Source: an uncultured Oscillospiraceae bacterium (GTDB lineage Bacteria > Bacillota > Clostridia > Oscillospirales > Oscillospiraceae). Taken from it: 64,000 nt of DNA. Within the stretch, counting starts at the first letter, position 1. Every line of letters begins with the position of its first letter. Under the pieces are notes generated by a model. It saw nothing but the letters and a program-made list of their open reading frames with translations. It was not told the origin of the DNA and ran no database searches. Both the position numbers and the translations under genes were made by a program. The stretch covers positions 1 to 64,000 of the forward strand of contig CAKTVG010000012.1 in the NCBI GenBank assembly GCA_934622035.1. Reading direction: 5' to 3'. This document shows, one piece after another, positions 52,975-60,991 of the stretch.

Positions 52975-53002
52975 TTCCAAAACCGGCAATTTCTGCTATA
53001 CT
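52975..53002 (+). promoter_or_regulatory. Candidate promoter of the PTS polyol operon
   Basis: TATACT (52997-53002) is a good -10 box, but the -35 position holds only TTCCAA (52975-52980, spacing 16). A weak -35 fits a promoter that needs the PRD activator encoded alongside. No sigma-54 pattern was found. Confidence 0.5.
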
Positions 53003-53092
53003 GCATAATGAACGGGAAAACCTTCCGAATTCATTGCGGGATTGCAGATGGTTTTCGTCAGTTTCAACAATAACATACGAGGGGAAATGTGC

Positions 53093-53542
53093 ATGATTCA
53101 CAAGAAATTGATTTTTCTCGACCTCGAAGCGGGGGACAAGCAGGAAGTAATTTCCAGGCTGGCCGACGAGCTGCTTGCAGCGGGTAAGGTGCGCGGCACC
53201 TACAAGCAGGCGGTTCTGGCACGCGAGGAAACCTATCCGACGGGTCTGCCGCTCGGGGAGTATAACATCGCCATGCCGCACACCTTCGCCGAGCACGTCA
53301 TCGAGCCGGTGATTGCGGTGGCGCGGCTGAAGGAGCCGGTCGATTTTCTGGAGATGGGCACGAAGGATGTGCATCTGCCGGTATCGCTGGTTCTGATGAT
53401 GGCAATTTCCAACCCGCAGGAGCAGGTTGGCCTGCTGCGCAGGATTCTTCGCCTGTTCGCCGACGAGGATGTCCTGCGCGAGGTAATGACGAGCGAGACG
53501 GTCGACGGCATGTACGAGGCGCTCGCCGGACTGAACGGCTGA
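53093..53542 (+). CDS. PTS EIIA component (fructose/mannitol type, galactitol-like)
   Basis: A 149-residue EIIA-2 domain protein that accepts phosphate from HPr on His63 in YNIAMPHTFAEHV. The fold block FLEMGTKDVHLPVSLVLMMAI and the ending LRLFADEDVLREVM are typical. ATG 53093 is 8 bases after GAGGGGAA; the ATG at 53087 lies too close to that site. It is the first gene of the operon EIIA-EIIB-EIIC-dehydrogenase-aldolase-dehydrogenase. Confidence 0.93.
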   Translation: MIHKKLIFLDLEAGDKQEVISRLADELLAAGKVRGTYKQAVLAREETYPTGLPLGEYNIAMPHTFAEHVIEPVIAVARLKEPVDFLEMGTKDVHLPVSLVLMMAISNPQEQVGLLRRILRLFADEDVLREVMTSETVDGMYEALAGLNG

Positions 53543-53603
53543 AGCGAAGCGGAGGCTTCGATACAGTAATCCGGAAAATCTGACACAGAAGGGAGGAAAA
53601 ACG

Positions 53604-53966
53604 ATGGGACTGTTTCGTAAGAAAAACGACGCGGCAAAGGCGGAAAAGAAGGAGCTGCGCGGCGCGGGCAAGACGGTAAGCGTACTGTCCGTCTGCGGCT
53701 CCGGCACGGTCAGCTCAACGATGATCGCGGTCAAAATGCAGGAGCAGTTTGAAGCGCTGGGCTACCGCTTTGAGGCGACGGAGGTCAATCCCGGCGGCGT
53801 GAAGCTGGCGCTGATGTCCGGGCACTATGACTTCATTGCCTACACCAGCCCGATCGAGGATGACGTGGATATTCCAGCGATCAACGCCGTCGGCTTCATG
53901 ACCGGCTTCGCGGAAGAGGAATTCATGGAAGAAGCGCTGCGTGTTCTGGATCAACTCGGAAAGTAA
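53604..53966 (+). CDS. PTS EIIB component (GatB-like)
   Basis: A 120-residue protein with a charged N-terminal extension (FRKKNDAAKAEKKEL) and an EIIB domain. The phosphocysteine Cys31 sits in VLSVCGSGTVSSTMIAVKM. The domain continues with ATEVNPGGVKLALMSGHYDF. It carries phosphate from EIIA to the sugar bound by EIIC. Ribosome site AGGGAGGAAAA; 33 bp before the EIIC gene. Confidence 0.93.
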   Translation: MGLFRKKNDAAKAEKKELRGAGKTVSVLSVCGSGTVSSTMIAVKMQEQFEALGYRFEATEVNPGGVKLALMSGHYDFIAYTSPIEDDVDIPAINAVGFMTGFAEEEFMEEALRVLDQLGK

Positions 53967-53999
53967 TCACTGAAAAAGAGAAAGATGGAGGAAAAAAGG

Positions 54000-55391
54000 A
54001 TGTTTTTAGAAACTCTGTCCAATGTATTTGATACATTTGGAGCTTCGGTATCTGTTCCCGTAATTATTTTTATCATTGCCCTGATTATGAAGGCAAAGCC
54101 CGCCAAGGCGTTCCGCTCGGCTCTGCTCGCCGGCGTTGCGCTGACCGGCTTCAGCCTGCTCATCAATGCCTACATGCCCACCATCAGCGGCATCGTGGAC
54201 AAGATGGTCAACAACACCGGCGTCAATCTGCCCGTCCTCGACGTCGGCTGGCAGGCCTGCGCGCTGGTCGCCTACTCCACGAAGATCGGCATGATCTTCC
54301 TTGTGGTCGCCATTGTGCTTCAGGTCATCCTGTTTATCACAAAGTGGACCGATATTTTCATGCCCTCCGACCTGTGGAATACCTATTCTTTCATGCTCTG
54401 GGGCTCCACGCTCTATATCGCAACCGAAAATGTCTGGCTTTCCCTCGGCCTGATGGTTCTGATGAACCTGTATGTGCTGCTCTTTGCGGAAATGCTGGCG
54501 CCGTGCTTCTCTACCTATTATAACTATCCCGGCTGCGCGCTGACCGCGCCGCACCATGCCGAGGGCGTTCCGTTCTATGTGCTGGTGAACTTCCTGATGA
54601 ACAAGATCGGCCTGAACAAGGTGGATATCAACCTGAAGACCGTGCAGAAGAAGCTCGGCCTCTTTGGCGAGCCCATGGTGCTCGGCCTGATTGTCGGCTT
54701 TGTTCTCGGCTTCATCGGCAACATCAAGGAGCTGAACACGCTGGCCGCCTGGGGCGAAATCGCCTCCGCCGCCATTGCTACCGCCGCCGTCATGGCGATT
54801 TTCCCGAAGATTGCCTCCCTCTTTGCCGCCGCCTTTACGCTGCTGACCGAGTCCACCAAGGGCGTTGCAAAGAAGCACGGCCAGGGGCGCAAGTGGTACC
54901 TCTCCGTCAATGACGCCACCGGCTACGGCGAGCCTGCGACCATCATGGTCGGCACGCTGATGATCCCCATCATGCTCGTTCTGGCCTTCGTCCTGCCCGG
55001 CAACCGCGCGCTTATTATGGTCGACCTGATCGCCATGCCCTACTGCATGATCCCCATGATCAGCATCTCCAAGGGCAACATGCTCAAGACCCTCATCGGC
55101 ACGATCCTCTACTTCTCCCTGTCGCTGTACGTCTGGGGCTGGATGGCAGATCTTTACACCGCGGTCGCCGTCAGTGTCGGCTTTGAGCTGGCAAGCTCCA
55201 CGATGCTCATCACCTGCACCTGCTTCATGCCCTTCCTGGCGCTCCTGTTCGCAGCCTTCCTGTCTCAGAGTCCCATCTGGATCGGCCTGACCGTGGTCGT
55301 ATACTTCGTTGCCTACTTCCTGTACCGCAAGAACAAGGAAGCCGTCCTGAACTACATGCTCACCTGCAACGACGTGAAGGCAAAGGCATAA
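54000..55391 (+). CDS. PTS EIIC permease (galactitol/GatC family)
   Basis: A 463-residue membrane transporter with about ten or more spans. Family pattern: NVFDTFGASVSVPVIIFIIA, the periplasmic and loop block GCALTAPHHAEGVPF, and VNDATGYGEPATIMVGTLMIP, similar to GatC proteins. It brings a polyol or sugar into the cell while EIIB phosphorylates it. ATG 54000 follows GGAGGAAAAAAGG. Substrate is not certain: GatC-type permeases carry galactitol, pentitols and others. Confidence 0.92.
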   Translation: MFLETLSNVFDTFGASVSVPVIIFIIALIMKAKPAKAFRSALLAGVALTGFSLLINAYMPTISGIVDKMVNNTGVNLPVLDVGWQACALVAYSTKIGMIFLVVAIVLQVILFITKWTDIFMPSDLWNTYSFMLWGSTLYIATENVWLSLGLMVLMNLYVLLFAEMLAPCFSTYYNYPGCALTAPHHAEGVPFYVLVNFLMNKIGLNKVDINLKTVQKKLGLFGEPMVLGLIVGFVLGFIGNIKELNTLAAWGEIASAAIATAAVMAIFPKIASLFAAAFTLLTESTKGVAKKHGQGRKWYLSVNDATGYGEPATIMVGTLMIPIMLVLAFVLPGNRALIMVDLIAMPYCMIPMISISKGNMLKTLIGTILYFSLSLYVWGWMADLYTAVAVSVGFELASSTMLITCTCFMPFLALLFAAFLSQSPIWIGLTVVVYFVAYFLYRKNKEAVLNYMLTCNDVKAKA

Positions 55392-55395
55392 TTCC

Positions 55396-56454
55396 ATGAT
55401 CGATAAAACGCAGATCAAACGCATTGTGGTGGTCGGGGACGCGTATGTGTCCCCGGACACCCTGCAAAAGGCGGCCGCTGGTCTTGGCTGCGCCGGGGCG
55501 GAGATCATTCCGGTCCTCTGGGGCAGCGGAGACAAGGATGAATTTTCCGAAATGCAGACCGCCATTGAGCATTCCGGCCCGGATGCCGCGCCCTACCCGC
55601 CGGCGCTCGACGCGCTGATCGAGGAGGCGGATGTCCTGATGGTGCATTTCTGCCCGCTGCCCGCGCGGCTGCTGCGCCGGGCGAAGCGGCTGAAGCTTGT
55701 GGGCGTCTGCCGAGGCGGCGTGGATAACATCGCGGTGGAGACGCTTACGGAGGGGAAAATTCCGCTTGTGCACATAATCCGCAATGCCGAGGCCGTTGCG
55801 GAGTTCACCCTCGGCCTGATGCTTGCGGAGACGCGCAATATCGCGCGCAGCCACCACCTGCTGATGCAGGGCGTCTGGCCGAGCGAGTTTCCCAACAGCG
55901 CGTTCACCGCAACGCTGAAAAACCTGACGGTCGGTATTGCAGGCCTTGGCAACATCGGCGCGCTGCTGGCGCAGAAGCTGGCGGCGCTGGGCGTGAAGGT
56001 GCTGGGCTTTGACGCGTATCTTCCCGGGCACGTGATGCAGAGCCTGCCCGTCGAGCCGGTGCAGACGCTCGAAGCGCTCTTCCGCCGGGCGGACGTGATC
56101 TCCCTGCATCTGCGCCTGACGCAGGAAAATCAGGGGATGATCAACGCTGCGCTGCTCGGCTGCATGAAGCCGACGGCCTATCTGATCAATGCCGCCCGCG
56201 CCGGGCTGATCGACGAGCCTGCGCTGGTCGAGACGCTCAGGACGCATGCCATTGCAGGCGCGGCGCTGGATGTCTTCAACGACGAGCCGCTTCGCCCGGA
56301 TTCGCCGCTGCTGACGCTGGACAATGTCACGCTGACGCCGCACATCGCAGGCGATACGGTGGATGCCATCGCGCTTTCGCCCTATCCGCTGGCCGAGGCC
56401 ATGGCGGAGGTTCTGGAGCGGGGAAGAACGCCCCGCGTATACAACAAATTTTGA
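55396..56454 (+). CDS. D-isomer-specific 2-hydroxyacid dehydrogenase
   Basis: A 352-residue NAD-dependent dehydrogenase. Substrate-side VCRGGVDNIAVETL; nucleotide loop GIAGLGNIGALLAQK; catalytic Arg in NAARAGLIDEP, Glu in DVFNDEPLRPDS and His in LTPHIAGDTVDA. It starts 4 bp after the EIIC gene stop. The exact hydroxyacid is unknown. In a locus that yields short aldehydes it might handle lactate-, glycerate- or erythronate-like acids (inference). Confidence 0.9.
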   Translation: MIDKTQIKRIVVVGDAYVSPDTLQKAAAGLGCAGAEIIPVLWGSGDKDEFSEMQTAIEHSGPDAAPYPPALDALIEEADVLMVHFCPLPARLLRRAKRLKLVGVCRGGVDNIAVETLTEGKIPLVHIIRNAEAVAEFTLGLMLAETRNIARSHHLLMQGVWPSEFPNSAFTATLKNLTVGIAGLGNIGALLAQKLAALGVKVLGFDAYLPGHVMQSLPVEPVQTLEALFRRADVISLHLRLTQENQGMINAALLGCMKPTAYLINAARAGLIDEPALVETLRTHAIAGAALDVFNDEPLRPDSPLLTLDNVTLTPHIAGDTVDAIALSPYPLAEAMAEVLERGRTPRVYNKF

Positions 56455-56464
56455 GGTACAAGCT

Positions 56465-57121
56465 ATGTTGATGGAAAAGGAAAGACAGGAAATTGTCGAG
56501 CACCTGAAAATGCTGATCACCCACGGCCTGACCAAGGGCACGGGCGGCAATATCAGTATCTGCGACCCGGAGAAAAAGCTGATGGCAATCAGCCCGAGCG
56601 GCATGGACTATTTCACCCTGACGCCGGAGGACATCGTTGTGATGGATCTGCACGGCAATGTCGTCGACGGAAAGCGCAAGCCCTCCAGTGAATACGAGAT
56701 GCACAGCATTTTCTACCGCGAACGGCCGGAAATCTGCTCCGTGGTGCATGCGCACAGCATCTACTCCTGCGTGCTGGCCACGCTGAACTGGAGCATCGAG
56801 CCCTGCACCTATCTGATCGGCTCCGCCGGAAAAAACGTGCGCTGCACGAAGTATGAGACCTTCGGAACGCCGGAGCTGGCGCAGTCCGCGCTGGAGGGCA
56901 TGAAGGACCGCTATGCGGTGCTTCTGGGCAACCACGGCCTGCTGGCGGGCGGTCCGGACCTCCCGACGGCCTTTGACAACGCCGAGGAGATCGAATTCTG
57001 CGCCGAGATCTATTATAAGAGCAAGCTGGCGGGCGAGCCGGTGCTTTTGACCGACGAGCAGATGGATGTCGTCCTGAAAAAATTTGAAACCTATGGCGTG
57101 CAGCCGGAGGTTGAAGAATGA
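56465..57121 (+). CDS. Class II aldolase (fuculose/ribulose-phosphate aldolase type)
   Basis: A 218-residue zinc aldolase of the FucA/AraD family. It has the phosphate-binding block THGLTKGTGGNISI, the catalytic and zinc motif KPSSEYEMHSIFYRERPEIC (Glu acid/base), VVHAHSIYSC (two zinc His) and LLGNHGLLAGG (third zinc His). FucA-like members split a ketose-1-phosphate into dihydroxyacetone phosphate and an aldehyde. ATG 56465 has GAGG 8 bases upstream. It overlaps the next dehydrogenase gene by ATGA. Confidence 0.93.
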   Translation: MLMEKERQEIVEHLKMLITHGLTKGTGGNISICDPEKKLMAISPSGMDYFTLTPEDIVVMDLHGNVVDGKRKPSSEYEMHSIFYRERPEICSVVHAHSIYSCVLATLNWSIEPCTYLIGSAGKNVRCTKYETFGTPELAQSALEGMKDRYAVLLGNHGLLAGGPDLPTAFDNAEEIEFCAEIYYKSKLAGEPVLLTDEQMDVVLKKFETYGVQPEVEE

Positions 57122-58140
57122 AGAAGGTCATGTTCTACGGGCCGAAGGACATCCGCATCGAGGATGCGCCCATCCCGGAGCCTGGCTATGGCGAGATCAT
57201 CGTGCAGAACAAGGTCGCGCTGACCTGCGGCACGGACGTCAAAACCTATATGCGCGGCTATCCCGGCGACATTCCGCCCTATGGCTTCGGGCACGAGGCC
57301 TCCGGCGTGGTCTACGCCGTGGGCGAGGGCGTGACCCGCTTCAAGCCCGGCGACCGCGTGGTCTGCCATAATTCCGCGCCCTGCCAAAAGTGCTACTACT
57401 GCAAGAAGGGCATTCACTCCATGTGTGACGATATCCTCTGGAACATGGGCGCCTTTGCCCAGTACCAGCGCATCCCGCAGCGCATCGTCGAGCAGAACAC
57501 CTTCCTCCTGCCGGACGGTATGTCCCACGAAACGGCTGCCCTGATGGAGCCACTGGCCTGCGTCACCTTCGGCGTGGAGTCGATCGGCGTGCAGCTGGGC
57601 GACACCGTCGTGGTCAACGGCGCGGGGCCGATCGGCCTGATGTACGTGGCGCTGCTGACGAAGAAGGGCGCGCGCGTCATCGCCACCGATCTTTCCGATG
57701 TCCGTCTGGCCATGGCGAAAAAGCTCGGCGCAGCCGAAACGGTCAACGCCTCGCAGGGCGACACCGTCGCGCTGGTCAAGGCGCTGACGGAGGAGGGCCG
57801 CGGCTGCGACATTGCCATCGAGGCCACGGGCTATCCCGAGGTCTGGGAGAAGAATATCTGCATGGCGCGCAAAGGCGGCAAGGTGCTGCTCTTCGGCGGC
57901 ACGAAGGCCGGAACGCAGCTTGTTGCGGACGCCAATCTGGTGCACTATTCCCAGCTGACCATTATGGGCCTGTATCACACCACGCCGGTGTATACCATGA
58001 CGGCCTTTGAGCTGCTGAAAAACGGCGTCATCCGCGCGGAGGATTTCATCAGCGAGAGCTATCCGCTCGAGCAGATCGAAACCGCAATTCTGGAGCACTC
58101 CAAGGGCATGTGCATCAAAAACAAAATTTTGCTCGACTGA
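57118..58140 (+). CDS. Zinc-dependent polyol-phosphate/alcohol dehydrogenase
   Basis: A 340-residue medium-chain dehydrogenase. Catalytic zinc ligands are Cys in ALTCGTDVK, and His-Glu in YGFGHEASGVV. Structural zinc cysteines are in CQKCYYCKKGIHSMC. The nucleotide fold is VVNGAGPIGLMYVALL. It resembles sorbitol and galactitol-1-phosphate 5-dehydrogenases. In this operon it should oxidise the imported polyol phosphate to a ketose phosphate, the substrate of the aldolase encoded just before it. Confidence 0.92.
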   Translation: MKKVMFYGPKDIRIEDAPIPEPGYGEIIVQNKVALTCGTDVKTYMRGYPGDIPPYGFGHEASGVVYAVGEGVTRFKPGDRVVCHNSAPCQKCYYCKKGIHSMCDDILWNMGAFAQYQRIPQRIVEQNTFLLPDGMSHETAALMEPLACVTFGVESIGVQLGDTVVVNGAGPIGLMYVALLTKKGARVIATDLSDVRLAMAKKLGAAETVNASQGDTVALVKALTEEGRGCDIAIEATGYPEVWEKNICMARKGGKVLLFGGTKAGTQLVADANLVHYSQLTIMGLYHTTPVYTMTAFELLKNGVIRAEDFISESYPLEQIETAILEHSKGMCIKNKILLD

Positions 58141-58155
58141 GAAAGGAAAGCAGCC

Positions 58156-58455
58156 ATGATTTATCTGTTATTGTTCTTCGGCGTATATTTCATTTTCAAG
58201 GGGATTCTGCTGATCAACGGCCGGACGGTTCCCAAGGGGGTTCGCGCACGCATTCAGGATGAGTATACCCTGCGCGGCTGGTGCTACGGCACAGGCGTGG
58301 TGCATGTTTTGTGGGGACTTTGTGCGGTTGCGCTCTGGATGGCGAATACGTTCGTACCCTATGCGCTCTATGCAATTGCGATTTTCCTGGCAAGCGGCGT
58401 CGCCAGTATCATTATGATGGTGCGCACGACAAAACAATACAGTAATAAGCGCTGA
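58156..58455 (+). CDS. Small three-span membrane protein, function unknown
   Basis: A 99-residue protein with hydrophobic stretches near residues 1-20, 42-62 and 67-88. Ribosome site GAAAGGAAAG; 15 bp after the dehydrogenase gene and before a strong terminator, so it is the last gene of the PTS operon. No family was recognised with confidence; DUF3784-like proteins have a similar look. Confidence 0.65.
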   Translation: MIYLLLFFGVYFIFKGILLINGRTVPKGVRARIQDEYTLRGWCYGTGVVHVLWGLCAVALWMANTFVPYALYAIAIFLASGVASIIMMVRTTKQYSNKR

Positions 58456-58464
58456 CGCTTTCTC

Positions 58465-58497
58465 TCCCCGCCGGAGCCCCGGCGGGGAAATTTTTTT
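58465..58497 (+). terminator. Terminator of the PTS polyol operon
   Basis: A stem CCCCGCCGG (58466-58474) / CCGGCGGGG (58479-58487), 4-base loop, then AAATTTTTTT. Confidence 0.93.
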
Positions 58498-58517
58498 GAG
58501 AATTGCGCAGATAGGGT

Positions 58518-58546
58518 TTGTAATTACAGAGAAAATCAGCTATGAT
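58518..58546 (+). promoter_or_regulatory. Promoter of the three-paralogue operon
   Basis: TTGTAA (58518-58523), a 17-bp spacer and TATGAT (58541-58546), about 30 bp before the first start codon at 58578. Confidence 0.65.
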
Positions 58547-58577
58547 AGAAAAGGTGAATTTGCGGGAGGAAAATAAC

Positions 58578-58853
58578 ATGCAGGAACTGGATTCCGTTGA
58601 AGTGATTACGGAAAAAGAGAAATATGCTATGGACGGCGTGCACAAGGGAATGCATGGCTGGATCTGCGACCCCCGGACGATTGACGGCACATGGTTGGTC
58701 AATTTTCCACAGTACGGCGAGAATCCGGACATTGCGACCATTGCAATTCTGGAGAAGGATTTGAAAAAAATCCCGGTCATGAATGCCATCCGCAATGAAG
58801 AGATCAAGGCGGAGTTTGATAAGATGGAAGTACTGTCACGGACAGAGGAATAG
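58578..58853 (+). CDS. Small paralogous protein 1 of 3, function unknown
   Basis: A 91-residue protein. A beta-rich domain covers about residues 4-75: SVEVITEKEKYAMDG, VHKGMHGWICDP, TWLVNFPQYGENPDIATIAI, EKDLKKIPVM. It ends in a helix (NAIRNEEIKAEFDKM). The alternation of short strands around V/G-HKGM-GW resembles small SH3/KOW-like barrels such as DUF4926; this is a guess from pattern. No signal peptide or membrane span. ATG 58578 follows GGGAGG. First of three tandem copies. Confidence 0.8.
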   Translation: MQELDSVEVITEKEKYAMDGVHKGMHGWICDPRTIDGTWLVNFPQYGENPDIATIAILEKDLKKIPVMNAIRNEEIKAEFDKMEVLSRTEE

Positions 58854-58884
58854 AAGAGAATCACAATTCCGGGAGGAACGTAAA

Positions 58885-59157
58885 ATGGAAGAAATGGATT
58901 GTGTTGAGGTCATTGTTGAAAAAGAGAAGTACGTCATCGACGGCGTGCACAAGGGAATGCATGGCTGGATCTGCGACCCGTCCAATGTAAATGGATACAG
59001 ACTGGTCAATTTTCCGCAGTGCGGGGAAAAACCGGACATCGCAACGATTTCCGTCCTGGAAGAAGACATGAAGAAAATCCCGGTCATGTACGCCATCCGC
59101 AATGAAGAAATCAAAGCGGAGTTTGACAAGAAGGCTTCCGAGGAAACTCCCGGATGA
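58885..59157 (+). CDS. Small paralogous protein 2 of 3, function unknown
   Basis: A 90-residue copy of the protein before it, sharing VEVIVEKEKYVIDGVHKGMH, then GWICDP, LVNFPQCGEKPDIATISV and MYAIRNEEIKAEFDKK. It differs in the loop after WICDP (SNVNGYR in place of RTIDGTW). It has its own strong ribosome site (GGGAGGAACG), 31 bp after the first copy. Confidence 0.8.
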   Translation: MEEMDCVEVIVEKEKYVIDGVHKGMHGWICDPSNVNGYRLVNFPQCGEKPDIATISVLEEDMKKIPVMYAIRNEEIKAEFDKKASEETPG

Positions 59158-59192
59158 GATGAGAAAATACAGACTGCACGGAGGGTTGAAAA

Positions 59193-59450
59193 ATGAAAAT
59201 GATTGACCCGGTAGAAGTGACTGTGGAAAAGGAAGAATACGCCAGAGAAGGCGTGCACAAGGGAATGCACGGCTGGATTTGTATGGAGGAAAAGCTGGAC
59301 GGATGTTGGTTGGTCAACTTTCCACAGTATGGCGAGAATCCGGATATTGCGACTATTGCAATTCTGGAGAAGGATTTGAAGAAAATTCCGATCATGTACG
59401 CCATCCGCAATGAAGAAATCAAAGCGGAGTTTGACAAAAAGCAGAAATGA
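59193..59450 (+). CDS. Small paralogous protein 3 of 3, function unknown
   Basis: An 85-residue third copy: VEVTVEKEEYAREGVHKGMH, then GWICMEEKLDGCW, LVNFPQYGENPDIATIAI and MYAIRNEEIKAEFDKK. The central strand block is identical to copy 1, while the ending matches copy 2. This suggests recombination between copies. Ribosome site CGGAGGG. A terminator follows. Confidence 0.8.
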   Translation: MKMIDPVEVTVEKEEYAREGVHKGMHGWICMEEKLDGCWLVNFPQYGENPDIATIAILEKDLKKIPIMYAIRNEEIKAEFDKKQK

Positions 59451-59458
59451 AATATGCA

Positions 59459-59501
59459 GCCGCCCGACGGGACACAAAAGTCCTGCCGGGCGGCCTTTTT
59501 T
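59459..59501 (+). terminator. Terminator of the three-paralogue operon
   Basis: A stem GCCGCCCG (59459-59466) / CGGGCGGC (59487-59494), inner GGGA/TCC pairing, then TTTTTT. It touches the 3' end of the convergent eutQ gene. Confidence 0.88.
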
Positions 59502-59916
59502 ATTTGCTGTTCTGCCAGTCGGCAGGATAGGTGACATAGAGAAAGCGCGCGTGCGACGGCGTGCAGAAATGAATCTGCGTGCCGCGCGGGATGAAAACGC
59601 CCTCTCCGGCGCGGGCGGTCTGCTCGCCCTGCGCGGTGCGGATGGTCAGCTCGCCCTCCAGAACGAGGTCCACCTCGTCATAGCCGAGCGTCCAGGCGAA
59701 ATCGCAGCGCTCCATGGTCATCAGCCCTACGCCGAGGCGCGGCGACTGCTCCAGCGTGAGCAGGTCGTGCGTGTAGACGCGGGCGGACGGATTGCCGGTG
59801 TCCAGCCGGTCGGCTTCGGTCATGGTGTAGTCCGGGGAAATGCGCTTTACGGGGCTGCCGCCCAGCTTTTCCGCCAGAATCTGGCGCACAAGCGCCTCAA
59901 GCTGCTGCCGGTCCAT
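59500..59916 (-). CDS. eutQ: EutQ-like cupin protein of ethanolamine utilisation
   Basis: A 138-residue protein whose C-terminal cupin barrel (about 50-130) shows MERCDFAWTLGYDEVDLVLE, GELTIRTAQGEQTARAGEGV and FIPRGTQIHFCTP. The N-terminal helix (MDRQQLEALVRQILAEKLGG) resembles microcompartment-targeting peptides. Salmonella EutQ has acetate kinase activity and is needed for compartment function. This one is shorter than the enteric form, as in other Firmicutes. Last gene of the eut operon; overlaps eutH by 20 bp. Confidence 0.88.
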   Translation of the reverse strand: MDRQQLEALVRQILAEKLGGSPVKRISPDYTMTEADRLDTGNPSARVYTHDLLTLEQSPRLGVGLMTMERCDFAWTLGYDEVDLVLEGELTIRTAQGEQTARAGEGVFIPRGTQIHFCTPSHARFLYVTYPADWQNSK

Positions 59917-60991
59917 GAGAATTCCTCCTTGTCAAAAGCATTGCCGCGGCGACTGCCGCGATGCCGCCGGTGAGCTTGCCGGCAATGACGGGCACGAGCA
60001 TCTCCGGCGCGTAGCCCGACGTGAAGCCAAGGTGGTCGCCGAAGACGAAGGCCGCCGAGACGGCGAAGGCGACGTTCACGATCTTGCCGCGGGCGTCCAT
60101 GTCCTTCAGCATGCCGAACATGGGAATGGAGTTGGCGAGGCTGGCGAGCAAGCCTGCCGCCGCGACGTCGTTGATGCCGAGTCTGCCGCCGAGCTTCAAA
60201 AGCGGTTTTTTCAGAATTTTTGTCAGGAAAAAGACGAGGGGGAAGGCGCCCGCCAACACAAAGCCGATGCCTGCGACCGTTTCTATGCCGTCCGCCAGCG
60301 GCGCCATGCCGGAAATCAGCACGATGCCCGTCAGCTCGGTAAAGACGGCGGCGGCAAGGCCGACCGTGATGACCGCCAGAACAAGACGGCCAAACCAGAG
60401 AAAGCCGCGGATCATCCCGCTTTCAAAGCGCCATAGCCCCAGCGCGACCAGCAGCGCAAACAGTACGATGGGCACAAGGTTGCGCAGCAGCATGAGAAGC
60501 GGAAAGCCTGCGGTCAGCCCGCCGATCAGCGCCCCGATGGGGATGGTGACCACCCCCGCAAGGACACCCTTGGCCAGCGCCGGGCGGTCGTCCTCCTCAA
60601 TGATGCCCAGCGCGACCGGAATCGTGAAGACCACCGTCGCGCCCAGCATGGATGCGACGATCAGCCCGCCGAATTGCCCGGCCTCCGGCGTCAGGGCAAG
60701 CTCCTGTGCCAGCGGCGCACCGCCCATGTCGTTGGCGAGAATGGTTCCGGCGAACATGGCCGGGTCTGCGCCCAGAAACCGGTAGACCGGCACGAGCACC
60801 GGGCGCAGGAGCTTTGCCAGCACGGGCGCGAGCGTCAGAATGCCCAGCATGGAAAGCGCCAGCGAGCCGATGGCAAGAATGCCCTCCTCAAATTGTTTTC
60901 CCAGGCCGAGGCGGCCGCCGAAAATCCGGTCCAGCGCGCCGAGAACCATGAAAATGGCCATGACCCAGAGAATGATGCGATCAACGGACAT
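59897..60991 (-). CDS. eutH: Ethanolamine transporter EutH
   Basis: A 364-residue membrane protein with about ten or more spans and the EutH signature: GALDRIFGGRLGLGKQFEEG, AGTILANDMGGAPLAQELAL, LASLANSIPMFGMLKDMDAR and FVFGDHLGFTSGYAPEM. It imports ethanolamine when the external supply is low or acidic. It overlaps eutN by 11 bp and eutQ by 20 bp. Confidence 0.96.
   Translation of the reverse strand: MSVDRIILWVMAIFMVLGALDRIFGGRLGLGKQFEEGILAIGSLALSMLGILTLAPVLAKLLRPVLVPVYRFLGADPAMFAGTILANDMGGAPLAQELALTPEAGQFGGLIVASMLGATVVFTIPVALGIIEEDDRPALAKGVLAGVVTIPIGALIGGLTAGFPLLMLLRNLVPIVLFALLVALGLWRFESGMIRGFLWFGRLVLAVITVGLAAAVFTELTGIVLISGMAPLADGIETVAGIGFVLAGAFPLVFFLTKILKKPLLKLGGRLGINDVAAAGLLASLANSIPMFGMLKDMDARGKIVNVAFAVSAAFVFGDHLGFTSGYAPEMLVPVIAGKLTGGIAAVAAAMLLTRRNSHGPAAA

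Noticed and set aside
52975..53002. Sigma-54 promoter for the PTS operon
   Set aside because: No TGGCAC-N5-TTGC pattern was found, and the regulator lacks a sigma-54 activator ATPase domain.
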